A DNA stretch of 64,000 nucleotides from Setaria digitata (Eukaryota > Nematoda > Chromadorea > Rhabditida > Setariidae). The stretch is taken from contig RCAB01000303.1 of assembly GCA_003640385.1 (NCBI GenBank), positions 1 to 64,000 of the forward strand, in the 5' to 3' direction. This document shows, one piece after another, positions 12,601-26,000 of this stretch; position 1 is the first letter of the stretch, and every line of letters begins with the position of its first letter. The notes under the pieces are model-generated. The model was given only the letters and a program-made list of their open reading frames with translations, searched no databases and was not told the origin of the DNA. Both the position numbers and the translations under genes were made by a program.

Positions 12601-14037
12601 GTAATAAGTATCCAGTTAGAGAGACACAAAAAAAAAAAGGAGTGCATACTGCATGATATATGTAAATCATTACACTTAATAAATACTCCTAGAAAGCATG
12701 AAATATTTAAAAAATTAAAAAAGTAGTGAATGTGAACAAGTTCCAGAGACTTTCTTGAATATCAGTATACTGAGATAACACTCATTAAATTTATCTCACA
12801 ATTCTATCTTATCATTTTTATTAGCTATCAAAGCGCAACGTTATCAATGAAAATTTCAAACTCTTAAAACATGCATTCTCCCTTCTTTGCAGTTCCCCAA
12901 CCGCTTGTATTATTAAACTTAAAAGATTTCATGATAGAGCAGGTTAAGAAAAAAAAAAAAAAAAAAAAATTCCCGAATAATGCAAAATCTGAAATATTAG
13001 AAGACAAAAATATCGACGTAAAATCGCAATAAAATACAGGATTTGATACCAGCATGAAATGCAAAAGTGATGAAGCTAACAGAACAGATGGAATTAAGAT
13101 TGCAAGTTTAGTTAGTATGAGTCAGAAGTTCTATTGACAAAGCAAGCTGCTCCCTTTGTCACATATTGAGCATTATACAAAGCAGCAGCAGCAATAGTAG
13201 TAAAAGTAACACTTTTGCTGTTACTAAAATTGTTATTTGATTACTGAACAGATTCATTCAATTCATTCATTGTGCACAGAAATATCAAATTCATACTGTT
13301 AAAAAAAAACTATTAAGAAACATTTCTGAAGAGAGTGCCATTCATTCATTCAAAAGGCTACCTGAAAATTTGATACAAAAAAAAAGAGAAAACAGCAACA
13401 ACTAATTACAGAAGTCTTTACAATTCTGTAATTTGTAGCAATGAATGAAAGGATGAAGAAAAAGGCTGAAAGCAAACAGTGCTTACCTCATCACTTTGAC
13501 AAAATCAAGAAATACAGCTGATGAGCTGGTAGATGATGTTTTAGGATTTAATTTGTCGTAAATTTCACCAAAACCCAAACATGATGCGGATGAATTAGAC
13601 TGCTGACTTGTATAAAACGATGATGATGATAAGGATGATGCTGACGAGGATGATGGCTGTGCTGTAGTGGAGCTTCTGGAACTAATCGACGAAATAGAAG
13701 AAGCACTCCATCGATGTATCATTGCATTAGTTTGCGCAGTATCCGGAGTTGTTGGTGGTGTAATTAACGCACCACATGGATTTACAACATCTAATGTTGT
13801 TGCTGTACTTGTTGTTGTTGTTGTTGTTGCTGCTGCTGCTGTTAATGTTGCTGTTGTTACAATCATCCCTTCTACACATGATGCAACCGTCTTTTGTCGT
13901 TGTACATTTGAAATTGACTGACTGTAGTTTGAAAGCATTGCCAAACTTGAATCCAATTCTTTCATTGATACAATTCGTGCATATTCTGTACAGTAGGTTG
14001 AGGGTGATGTTGGAGGTGAAGTATGCAGCAGAACCAT
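9655..14037 (-). CDS. tsct-1: TSC22-domain protein, short isoform from internal promoter, 356 aa
   Basis: Five exons: 13487-14037, 12138-12207, 11381-11464, 11094-11270 and 9655-9843. The first exon has its own ATG in good context (AAAAATGG) and encodes 183 residues rich in Ser, Thr and Ala, starting MVLLHTSPPTSPSTY, with Thr/Ala runs from an ACA/GCA repeat and a long Ser tract. It ends with two bases of a codon (ATG AG), which fits the same 12207 exon used by the long isoform, so both forms share DLVKTHLTFAVREE, the leucine zipper and the Gln-rich tail. Alternative first exons that exchange the N-terminus ahead of a constant TSC box are typical of this family. The function (transcriptional or adaptor regulator) is inferred from the family. 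An overlapping out-of-frame ORF starts 7 bases upstream (see 13727-14044). Confidence 0.85.
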
Positions 14038-17000
14038 TTTTCATTACCCTTATCTCTGTCGTTTCATTTATCAGTAAAATTATCAGTGATTTTTCTTTTT
14101 CTTTTTTTGAATATAGCCTACAAAACAGAATATCAGCCAACAATTTTTGTTTAGTAGAACAGCTAACAAAAGAAAAATAGCATTTGGTCGATGGATTTTA
14201 TATCAAATATTCAGGACCAAAGAAGAAAGAATATGCACTTTTTCTTCCCAGTAACGTATTTTTCTCTCTCTGAACTTTCCACTATTACCAAAATCACATT
14301 TCCATTAATTAATGTGCACTTGTGTGTACCTTCTGACAGATGTGGGCGAATGAACTGGATATCTGCAGTAGGATGGTGTGAAAAATGAAAAATGGAAAGC
14401 CCGATAAGTAACGAAAACAATGACAAATTTATTATATATATAATAAGCATTCTCCTTTTTCACTGCTTTTGTTCTATAATAGCTATTTATTAAAAATAAT
14501 TTTTTCATTTAAAAAAAAAGAAAAGAAACAGGAAAATCTTTAGAAACTAATACTCCAGAAACATTCGCCGAATATTAATAAAAAACAAACGATATAACTA
14601 GAGAATTAGTATAATCATTCAAATGCAAGCTTCTATAGTTGTCTGTGAACAATAATTAATAATAAAATAAATGAAGAATCGAGCCAAATTAAAAGAAATG
14701 AAATATGCTCATGGAAGGACGAAAAAGATCTTGTCAGAAGTATGTGGAATTAAACCACAGTCAATTAAAAGGGAATAACAGTATGATGAATGATAACAAA
14801 GAATTCTTTAATTTACTGTTAGAAATTCATTATCACATGCCATATTACTGTTAGAATTATTTTGATCAAGTGAGGCTCGACACCTAGTTCTGTAAAGTTC
14901 CACTTCAATCATATACTCTGTAAGTCTTATCCAGCAATGTAACAAATCGAATAATTATAAGAATTATTATTCCTTATACAAATCATGATATCTGTTTACA
15001 CGTTAAAAGGAAATTTACATAGCGTACTTCTTAAACAAGAACTATCATGCTTGAAAAGCTAAAGAGATAAGAAGCAGAAAAGTGCAAAAACCATTATTTT
15101 AATTAATAATTAGTTAATTGTCACTACAGCTTTTCCCTTTCCGCCTGTTCAAGTTATTAACACATATAATGCTAAAAAAAAAGCTGCTAATTAACACTGC
15201 TTTTGATCTTAAGAAAGGTATATAATGCTAATGCAGTGCTGAAAACCGAGCTAACATTGCTATCGTTACACAACTTGATTATATACAATAAGTCAAAATT
15301 TAAATTAATGAATTTGAAAATACAAGGGTAGGTAAAAACTATGCCTTGGAACACCAAATTATAATTCATGATGTTTGCAATAACTAGAAACAATTAATCT
15401 TAAATATTAATGGGAAATAAAACCATCCTAAAATGTAGAAAAAAGTCATAACCATTTTCTTGCTTATACATACATAGAATTACTTCACGAATGATATCTC
15501 TGGGGATCAGCAGTTCATAATTTTAATCAGAACCGAAAAAATCATTAATATATGGTAAATAAAAAAGAATTGTCAAATATCCTTTCTTCAAAGCTTCAAT
15601 TTCATCTTAAAAATAACATTTATGAAACAAGAAAATAATCCAAGCTAACAGAACAAGCAAAACCATTCAAATTTATCACCACACTTATTTTCCCTTCCTC
15701 TACTACCTATGCTCATAACAAAAGCACAAGTGAAATAAGAAAGATACCGTTATACTTTTATACTACTATGCATTGTTCAATGCTGTAAAGATGGGAAGGT
15801 GGGAGAGAAATGCAAAAAGAGAGAAAAAACCCTTCTACACCTTTTCTTTTTTTTTCAAAACCTGGGACAGTGTAAATTTCATTCCGCTAACTTTACGAGT
15901 AGTAATTGTTAAGCGTTAACAAATGAGATGGGAAAACTAATTTATTGGATAAAAATTATCTCAATAAATGATTATCAGTTACAAAATCAGAATTATCTCA
16001 GAATACTTCACCAAATCGATCATTTTATTTTGTCGGTTATATAAAAAAAAAATCGAATTCCCATTCACTTCCTCGTTTGTTCAGCATTAATTTACCTAAA
16101 GACCCCTAAAATTTGAAAATATATTATATACCAAAATCTTCTTCCGTTTCCTTATCATTGTCCAAATTCATCTTCCCTTCCTTTTATCCTCCCTCAAAAT
16201 CTTATCCTGACTTCTATCCCCTCCTTCACTTCATATATTTCAGCTCACACAATGCATCTCATTTCAAAAAACCGATTTTTTCATTGAATCTTTACGAAGC
16301 GGTGTTAAAATACGAGATCGAAGAAGTTCACACAACATATTAATTACTTTTTTTTTCTCTTTAGAATATTTTAAGCAGTATAGTTATTTCATATGTGTGT
16401 ATAATTTGTCTTTCCAGCAGGATAAAAAAGGTTTACTTCACGTGCAATCCTCTAAGATATTCCAAATGATTTTGAAGGAATAATAGCTTACCTAAGCTAA
16501 ACTATAATTATAGTTATTTATAATTATAGAGAAAGTGACATTTGAGTAAGCTGCAAATATAAAAGATCCGATCCAAGGAGAGCGGCACTCTAAAATAAGC
16601 AGGGAAATACGATGATTTTGAAATTTTATTGATTATCATTAACTGATACGAGAAAGGAAATCATTTCATAATGAAGTTAAAAAAAGAGTGAAAGTGGATG
16701 TGGAATGAAACTGAATTAAACGTGTAATTTTTAAAAAACAATGGAATTCTGAACCTTACCGATGTACCATGATGCAAACTTTTTTTGTAACAGACAACAA
16801 AAATCGGCAAGATATTCTCACTAATTATTGCTTAATGAAAGTGCTACTGTTACTCCAGCCAATCTTCATTGCTTATGCTTACTAAAATTTTCTCCTTACA
16901 TAAATTTCTCACCCTCACATCACAATATCCTTCTTCTATGTGGGAAATCATTTACAAAACCTGCAACATGTAGATGATATGTAAACAGAATAAATCCACA

Positions 17001-20000
17001 ATTATTTTTGACCTGAAATATTTATCAGTTCAAAGCGGTTTTGAAAATTATCTAAGTCTTTTCTACCAGAATATTATTCTTGTTAAATTATGGCAATATA
17101 CTGCAAGCAACAAAAACTGCCTATATAGTACAATTATGAACGACTTCATAGTTACAGCAAGCTTACTGAAGTAGTAACATTTCAAAGCGTAATTTTATAA
17201 ACTGATTAAGTGAAGCAAATATTAATGGTACATCAATATGCACATATAGCAAAGGAGAATTTTTTTTTTTTATATAAGCGTAATAAGTTCATAATTGACA
17301 AATATTTGCCTTGGAGAGAGGGAAATTAAGGTGCTACTCTTAGTATCAATATAAATTTTCATTCAACAATCACTTGCCTGAGAGAGGAAATCGCACAGAA
17401 AAATAAAATTAAAAAAAAAAAGAAAAAAGAATGAAAAAAAAAAGGAAAAAAATTGCTTCGCGCTTTTTATAACTAAATTAAGGAATTGGGAAAATAATTT
17501 TCAAAAAAAAAAAAAATCCTCTATGCATTCCAAAATAGAAGAACGCTACTTCCGTATTGCAAAGAAACGCCGGACTAATAAATCATCATTTCCACTTGTT
17601 CATACATGAAAAATAAATTCAAAAAAGAGAAGGAAGTTTTTCCATCGAGAATGCTAAACTATCAAAACGAATTAGCAAGTAACATGCTCCAAATGTTACA
17701 AACAGTTTTTTTAATTCAAAAAGTTCATTTCAAATACTTCTCGAGCAAAACACCCACTTTTTTGAAAAATTCGATGAATTACCCAGAAATATTTTTTGAT
17801 AAAAATAAAAAATTTGTTGCAAACAAATAGTAAACTTAACTAAAAAATTTTACAAAGTCTTTAATATTTTGAAATCAAGTAAACAGAATTTACGAAATGT
17901 TTGTTGGATGTTGTCTTTAAAATGTACTTTTCTCATTCTCTTCCAAAACAAAAAAAAGGGGAAGTCTTGAGGTTTTACGAACAATACATTTAAGAAAAGC
18001 AACTAATTACCTTACAGAACAAATAAAAATTGACTGCTCATTATAATATCAATAATACAAAGAATTTTAAAACTACGAAAATATTAACTGAATGATGATG
18101 TGTATGTGTTTTTACATTTTCCTGTGATTGGTCACAGCAAGAATCATTTTGACACTTTAAAGTTGACATAAAATTGATGTGATTGCTTGAAAACGCAACT
18201 CATTAACTGCCTTTTCAGATAATCTTAACTAAAAATTAGTTCAACTACTTAGCAAGTACACCGAACTTTCTATTTTAGCCTTTTGTCAAGAATGTCGTCC
18301 GTAGTTACTGCAAAGAAAAAGTGCTAGGAAAAAAAAAATTATTCTCTTCTAACAAGTAATCAAAACACTGCAGACGTTGAAATTATTGCTTTATCAAAAA
18401 AAAAAAAAAATTATAGAAAAGATTTTTCACGTTATCAGAGTATTATTAAACCCGAGGACTATTAAACCTATTTTTTTCCTCATCCAGAAACCGAAAAAGT
18501 TATTTTACCATCGGATGGTACGAATATTTACTGATAAGAGTAAACTGAAGCAAAAAAAATCCACTTCCTGATTCTGAAGAAAAAATAAAAATAAAAATAA
18601 GGGGAAAGGAAGAAATTTTATGACGAAGAGAAAAAAAAATTTCAATTTATACAGAAATATTTCTGATTCCCTTACCCCAACTAGATCAGAATAATTCGCC
18701 AATCTTATCAAAATAAACTGATGAAAGAAATCGGTAGACTACAATTGGACAGCACTAGTTATAAAGTACTATTAATTAGCCACCTATAAAGTGTCATTAA
18801 TTACCCATGTGAGAATTCATTAAAAAGAACAGATCTCACATTGTTAACTGCTTAGAAAATAAACATTCATTCAGAATTTCAGTACTCTAATGTTTCAGGC
18901 CTGTTAGTAATCTGATTCGCTTTGCAACAAATCTATCATTCCTGTTAACACTTATCAAGTAACTTCTTTATGCGCAGTCAATGACATATCTCAAGCGGTA
19001 AAGGATTGAAACTGAAATGAAAATGAATGAACCATCAAAACAAAATTATTGTACTCATGTCCCCTAAACGACATTTAAAGAAGACACAATGATATGTTAA
19101 TTTCAACGAAAGAAAAGAACATCCTAAATAAAATCGCTGCAATTTCTAAACAAAAACTGTCAGTGCAATAGTTCGACCGAAATGAAAAATGGCTATACTA
19201 AGCAGAAAAAAATATTTTCAAGTATTCCAGTAGCAAAAGATAAATAATTTGCCTAAACAGGCAAGACTCTTATCTAAGTAAGAGACTGAAAACTCTACCG
19301 CTCGATTCCTTCAAAAAGAATTAGCTACTGTCGGAAAGAGAAAATCATAAGCTAAGAACAAATTACTTTCAATAATTCTTCATCAGAACTTACCACAACC
19401 CACTCAATCAGTAACGATAATTTGTTACATGGGTTGACACCTATATGCAGAAGCAGAGCACAAAAGATTTCTTGACAATTTAGCATCACTTTGCAAAAGA
19501 TAAACTCTCTCAGGCTACCGTATTAAACTTCTCTGCCAATTCATGCTTTTTCTAACACATTCAAAAAGGTCAAATAGGTCACTGGGACGAATGATGAGAA
19601 AGCAGGATTAAGAATGCTGTAACAGAAATACATCAAATGAAGCTATGACAGTTCCTCATAAACGATTTTACCATTTACTGTTCAGGTGGTACTGAAAAAA
19701 TTGTTTATAATTTAACTATTTTTTCCTACTTTCTTTATCATCTTTTTTAAAAAAGTTGCCATTTTTTAAAGGCAAGTATTTGAAAGAGAAAAAGAAAAAA
19801 AAAAATAAAAATAAAAATATGGGTAAAACAAGAAGGATCATCAGTTACTCATTTTTCATTTTTTAATAATGAAATTCAATTATTTATAAAGATTATAATA
19901 TATTAATGGAATGGAATGGTATGCAATATGAGTCAAATTTCATCTGAAGAAAAGGTGATGTTGGTGATGTTCTTATACGTCTTTCTCTCGACCCATTAAA

Positions 20001-23000
20001 GGGAATGATTCGTAAATATTCTAAAATCAATTCAAAAATTGAAAAAAAAAAAAACTTAGAACGACCATATCTATTATCAGAAATGTAAAAGAAATAACAA
20101 ATAGTGATTTTTAAAGAGTGGATAATAAATTTTAGGGACCATTTCAAAAACGTTTAAATTGAAAAATAGAAAACAAACCGAACAATTATTGTGTTTTACA
20201 ACGATTTTTAAAGTTGATGAAAACAGTAAATTCAGAAAAGTTATTCGATGTAACTTGTAAACATGAAGCATCAATAGCATTTTTGTAGTACAGTTATCAT
20301 TGGAAAATGAAATTTATATCTGAGTATGATGACAATTTCAAATAACTTTTCCAACGGAAACAATTTGTTAAATATAAAGTAAGTTGTAAGCACCAGCAAA
20401 ATGAAGTCAAAATGATCAAACACATGGCAGTTCACTTTTACCTTCTATTCAGAAAGACCAAGTAAAACTGTTCAACCTATCTTTCATACATAATCGAAGA
20501 CTAATAAAGAATCAAATCCGTGGGAATAAGAGAAAAACCAGTCTACTTTCACAGCATACATATAAGGCATCGGATTATTCTTCCACTCTACCTACTACAG
20601 TCACTAACTTACTCTTCGATGTGAAAATTAGGAGAAAAAAAGCCAATCTAAGCTAACTTAAGAAAAAAAAAAGGAAAGAAATCTTTCAACTGATTGATTG
20701 GTTGATTCTTCTTTCTTCCCTTTTTTTTTTGCTCTGAAATTCAAGTTAATACCGCAATTTTTCCTCCCTTCATTCACGTGTTTTCCAATTTCGATGTTTC
20801 CATTACAGTGCCCTTTTTAATTAACCATTAAAAAAAGAAAGAGAAAAAAAAAACAGGAATATTTCCACCCAAAAATGTTTTCATCACATTCATATTCCAA
20901 ACGACTCACTGAATGTTTGCTCAACTTACATTACCTCTCGCCATCCATCCATCGCATCACTACTTTCATTTTAATAGCAGCGAGAGATTTGAAACTCATT
21001 CAACAATCCTTTATTCAATAAATAATTCTTGATAACGTTCATCGAGCCATTTAGCTAGTTTCATTTCAAATCTTCATAACAAGATCTAGCCATTTAGTCT
21101 GTGAATCTCATCTTCCTTTTTCCATTCTTTTTTTTTAAATGAATAAATAGCAAAAAAAAAGAGTAAACTAAACTTGATTTCGTACTCGATTTCGAAATTT
21201 TGGAAGAACAATAAAACATATCCTAAACTAACAATTTGTTTAGCAACCAGCTTAGAAAATAAAAATTTGTTTTTCCCTGATGAAAAAAAGAAAAAAAATT
21301 GGTGGAACAGCAAAATGGATTTGGAAACGACATCAGATATATTAAAATTCACCAAATCGACCACTTACTCTTAACATGAAATGTACCAATTTCCTCAAAA
21401 ACAAAAAGGAAGCATAGATTAAACAATGCATTAAAATTGAAAACGGTAGCCAGTTCTGGTCCATAACAGAAATATCTGCCAACAACCTATCTGGGAAATA
21501 TATATATTTTCGTTTCAAAACTATAAACATTAATATTTAGTGTATTCAATCTTATGACTTCAGCTGTAATTAACCAATCCACGAATACTGCTATTAGTGG
21601 TAAACTATTGAGTGTATTAAACATATTTGAACGGCTAACACCGTAAACCTCTTCAAGACATCAGTAGTCCTACAGTAAGTGATTTTTAATTTTTTTTTTT
21701 ACTTTTAATTTTCTAAATCAACCATAAAAGCATGTTTTTATACAAGAGAAAGACTAGGCGATTCATTTTTTAGTTCAGCTCAACAACATCTGTGTTTTGC
21801 TTTTTTACATTTTCTTTCAAACAGCTTTTAAATTAGCTTTTTCAAGATCTCAAAACCCGATCCAAATGATGAAGCTGACTCACAGAAGGTTTATAAATAT
21901 TTATGATTTGGATAGGAATACGGTAATAATGAACAGTAAATCAAACAAGCGAATGACAGCGAAGAGCGGGATGAAATCAAAAAGAAGTGGAAAAAAGCAA
22001 TAAGAACTTCATATCCTTTCGACCAAAAGAAATAAAATTTCTCATTTCTTAGTTCAAATTTTGGGAACTTTTAAAACTACCTCTAATATTTCTTATTTGT
22101 AAGCAACGGTAATGAATAATCAGAAGCAAAAATGATCAAGCAGCTAGCTTACCGAGAAGCGACAACTCTTATCACGATCTAAGTACTAGAAAAAGAGCTA
22201 ATTTATTAAGGAAAAAACTGGATGACGCATATTTCAGCTTGAGGAAGAATCACTAAATTCAGTATGCATTTGTTATGTCACAAAATAAAGGAACTAAAAG
22301 CAATAAAAATCAACATTTCCAATAAAAAAAAAATTGTACAAATTTTATCCAACTCAAGATTTATCAAATTCTCCTGTTCATAACAATACAGATATTCAAA
22401 TCCTTCTCTCTACAGCTAAACATGGATTAACTTACGCTGCCTAATAATAATGGTAATTAAAATGTACTAAAAAGTAATTGGAAACAAAAAGTATTAGGTG
22501 ATAATATACCAGCAACGTTGGAATTGAAATATTTTAAAAAGAAGTTGAGTGAGGAAGAAATATAAAGGAAAATGATTGCCGAAAATGTTAAACGATGATG
22601 TGTGGTAGGTATGGCATTCGACAATTTACCCGAAATAAAAAAGAAAAAATTCATATATATATTTATAAATATATGGAACAAGAACAAGAAGATGGATGAT
22701 ACCATGAACGGAAAAAGGTTGGATGAGATGTGAATGATATGGTGTTCAATCATAATTTACTTCCGGTGCACTAATCACACTTGATACTGTCAACTTTGAT
22801 GCACTGCACACCCATCTTTCTCTTTTCATTCTTTTTTGTATTTTAAAAATGATCAAAGAAGTGTTAATCATTAGAAATTAAAGGCTAAATCATTCGCATC
22901 CCAACTTTCAGTACTGACTACAATATATTTCAACAATGATCAACGAGAACTACGGATACTTTGTAATATCGTGATTACAAAAATATGGAGGTAAAATATA

Positions 23001-26000
23001 ACAATAAAAAAGTAAAAGTATTTGTTCCTTACATAGCGATTCATAGTGACTTTTAATCATAAACTGAATGATGTTAAAGTAGATAAATAGTTACAATTTT
23101 TCATGTAATCAAAATGGAGGAATCACAGCTAAGTTTTTTCTAGATGAATAAATAAGATGAGCATTTAGATATATAAAAGCTTATAATTTTATTATAATGA
23201 TAAAAATAACAATAAAATTATAAAAACATTACAAATAACCAATAAATGATATTATTGTAATGATTTCTCAATGATCTAACTGGTAAAAGAATGCAGTTGC
23301 TTCATTTCTGGCTTACTGGCTTATCTCGAAACTAAAATTCAGATAAATACTTTTAGAAAAATTAATCTGAAACAGACACAACAAGCTACAAATTAACAGG
23401 TAATAGAGGTTTCCTCTCATTCAGTCTTCACATCATTCCTAACTGTAACATTGTCTATCTGCCACACTATAGCATATATCACCTTTAAGTTCTATAAGAA
23501 TCCAAGTAAATTACTTAAAGCTTTAAAACTATGTTTCTTCATTGTTTCCTTCCTTCACTTCTCTTTTCTCTTTTTTTTTTCCTTAAAGAGAGAAGAAAAA
23601 AAAAAAACGCTTAAAGTAATAAAACAATTTAATGCAACAACAGTAATTACTTTCTATCCCAGCTCAGAAATTTAATAACTCATGATTAGATAATCAACAT
23701 TTACAATAATTATATCATGAAAATACATCACTGAAAAGAAAAAAAAAAGAAAATAGAAGACAAAAATATCCATTCCTGAAGTCCAATGATCACTGTATAA
23801 CAAGTATTTTGCACTTTACAAAATGCTCTTAAACAATTTAAAAAATACGAAAAAAAAAATAAAAATAAAAAATATACACGGACCGTTATGCTATGTACAA
23901 CAAATTGACAAGTACATCTCAACGAACGTCAATTCCACCAACATCTTTTTCACTTTTAGGCCTGTGAAAGCCTGTAAATCACTATCAAAAAATTTTTTTT
24001 AAAGAATTAGTCTTTCATTTGATTAAAAAATTAATTAGTCAACGATACCATAATAACAAAACTCCAAGCTTTGTGTAATGGACCAAATATGGATTCAAAA
24101 CATGCACAATTATTGGGTATAGAATCAAATCCTAAAATTCTAAGCAAAAAACACGACATACCTAACTCATTTATTAAGCACATATCAAGTCAGTAGCCAC
24201 CTTCCAATCGCTGTTTCTTTTATCTATATCACTCAAAAAAAAAACACGAAAAGCTATTCGAAAAGCCAAAATGCTCCTACTTTTATCTTGCAATTTTTAT
24301 TATTATTAACGAGAGAAATTTTCGAAAAGTCCTCGACAAAATTTTCAATTTTTAAAAAGCATTATTTATGTTGTATTAGTGCTTAAAATAGTTTACCAAA
24401 TGGAAGAAATTCCAAATCCGTAACAAGCTGTTCCAAATTATACAAGCAAAATACGAGAGAAGAAATACTGGATATATATTTTACATAAAATGAAATAACT
24501 GCTAAAAACAGGCTAATTTTCATCCATATTTATTTGTTGCTTCTTTTCCTGGTCTATGTGTAGATGCATGCGCATTTGAGGCAATAGAAATTGCAGAAAT
24601 ATAAATGCATCATTGATTAAACTATTAACGTCTTTGGAAAAAAGTACTTTTTTTCTTTCTCGAATTCGCTTCTTAAAGCACTTCTCCCTTTCTCTTCTTT
24701 TTCCAATTCTATTCCCATCAGATTACTATCAATAAATTTTATATCTTTTGAGGTGAAATAATTTTACCTTCAATAATTTCCCCAATAATATCAAATATTT
24801 TTCTAAAAATGGTAACCATCAATGTTTCTCACTCTTTCTATTTTTCCGGTACTCACTAACTGATGGCACACTTCTAATCCTAATCAAACAATAAGTACCA
24901 AGATTCGAAATTTAAGAAGTTATCACGAATCCATTCCAACATGCATTCAAACACACAGAATATATAATGCATTTTCGATTCTTTGAAAAAAGATCTCAAA
25001 TCCTAAACTTTAACAACAATAATATAGGGAAAACACCACTTACATTCAATTAATATTTTAAAATATAGTTACTAAACTTTTCTCCCAAATGAGACAAACA
25101 ACAAAATTTTCGCCCGCAAATTTTTATATTTTTAGTAATTCACTACTAAAAACTTATTTCCAGCTAACTTTTAATAAAAATTCATTCTCATTATTCATAT
25201 TAAACATCATATATAATTTAGTAAACAACCGGCAAGCTGAAATACATTAAAAACCGAAACAAACACCTGTTCGAGAATCGTTTTCCGCCTTAAGCCTTAA
25301 TGCCGTCCCAGAAACCTGCATTTATCTTCCTTCGTCTTTCCCTTCTCTCGAATCTTTCTTTTATTTCACCATCAAACTTGTCAACAAATTTCGATAAACA
25401 AATGTGTTAAATAATATGAGAAATCAACTCACCGTCTAGACTTCGTTACACTTTTATTATGAATTTTACCATTCTCGTTAATTTTGATACCAGGGGCCCT
25501 ACAAGATGTATTAGCTAAGGGAAGGAGCCACTCCAATATGTTATTTAAGCACATTCCCAGCAGAAATTAATCAAATATTTTTCGATAGTCGTATCAAATT
25601 CAACAATTGAACAAGCAGCTAGAACAGGTTAAAAATCAATTAAGACAACTTTCTCGCAATATAATTCGTTCAGACCTTGTATTAACTTTCTCTGTTCGTC
25701 AGTCCAGAAATATTCGAAGAGTGAAAAATGCAGCAACAACTTCTCGTCTTTAAACACAAACTTTCTCAATTTCATCTTTTTCCAAGAAACAATGTGAAAA
25801 TGAATGCAACATTAAATTTTTCCTCTCTCTGCCTTCTCTTCTCACTTCTTTTTTTTTTTTTTTTGGTTAAAAAATCACTTAATCGGAAAAAAATTATCAT
25901 TCTTAATATAAGTGATAATTTATATTAAGAAATAAACCCAAACTTCTGGATGCTAAAAAAGAGCCCTCTGAAAAGCTTCACAGAACACCGAAGACCACAA

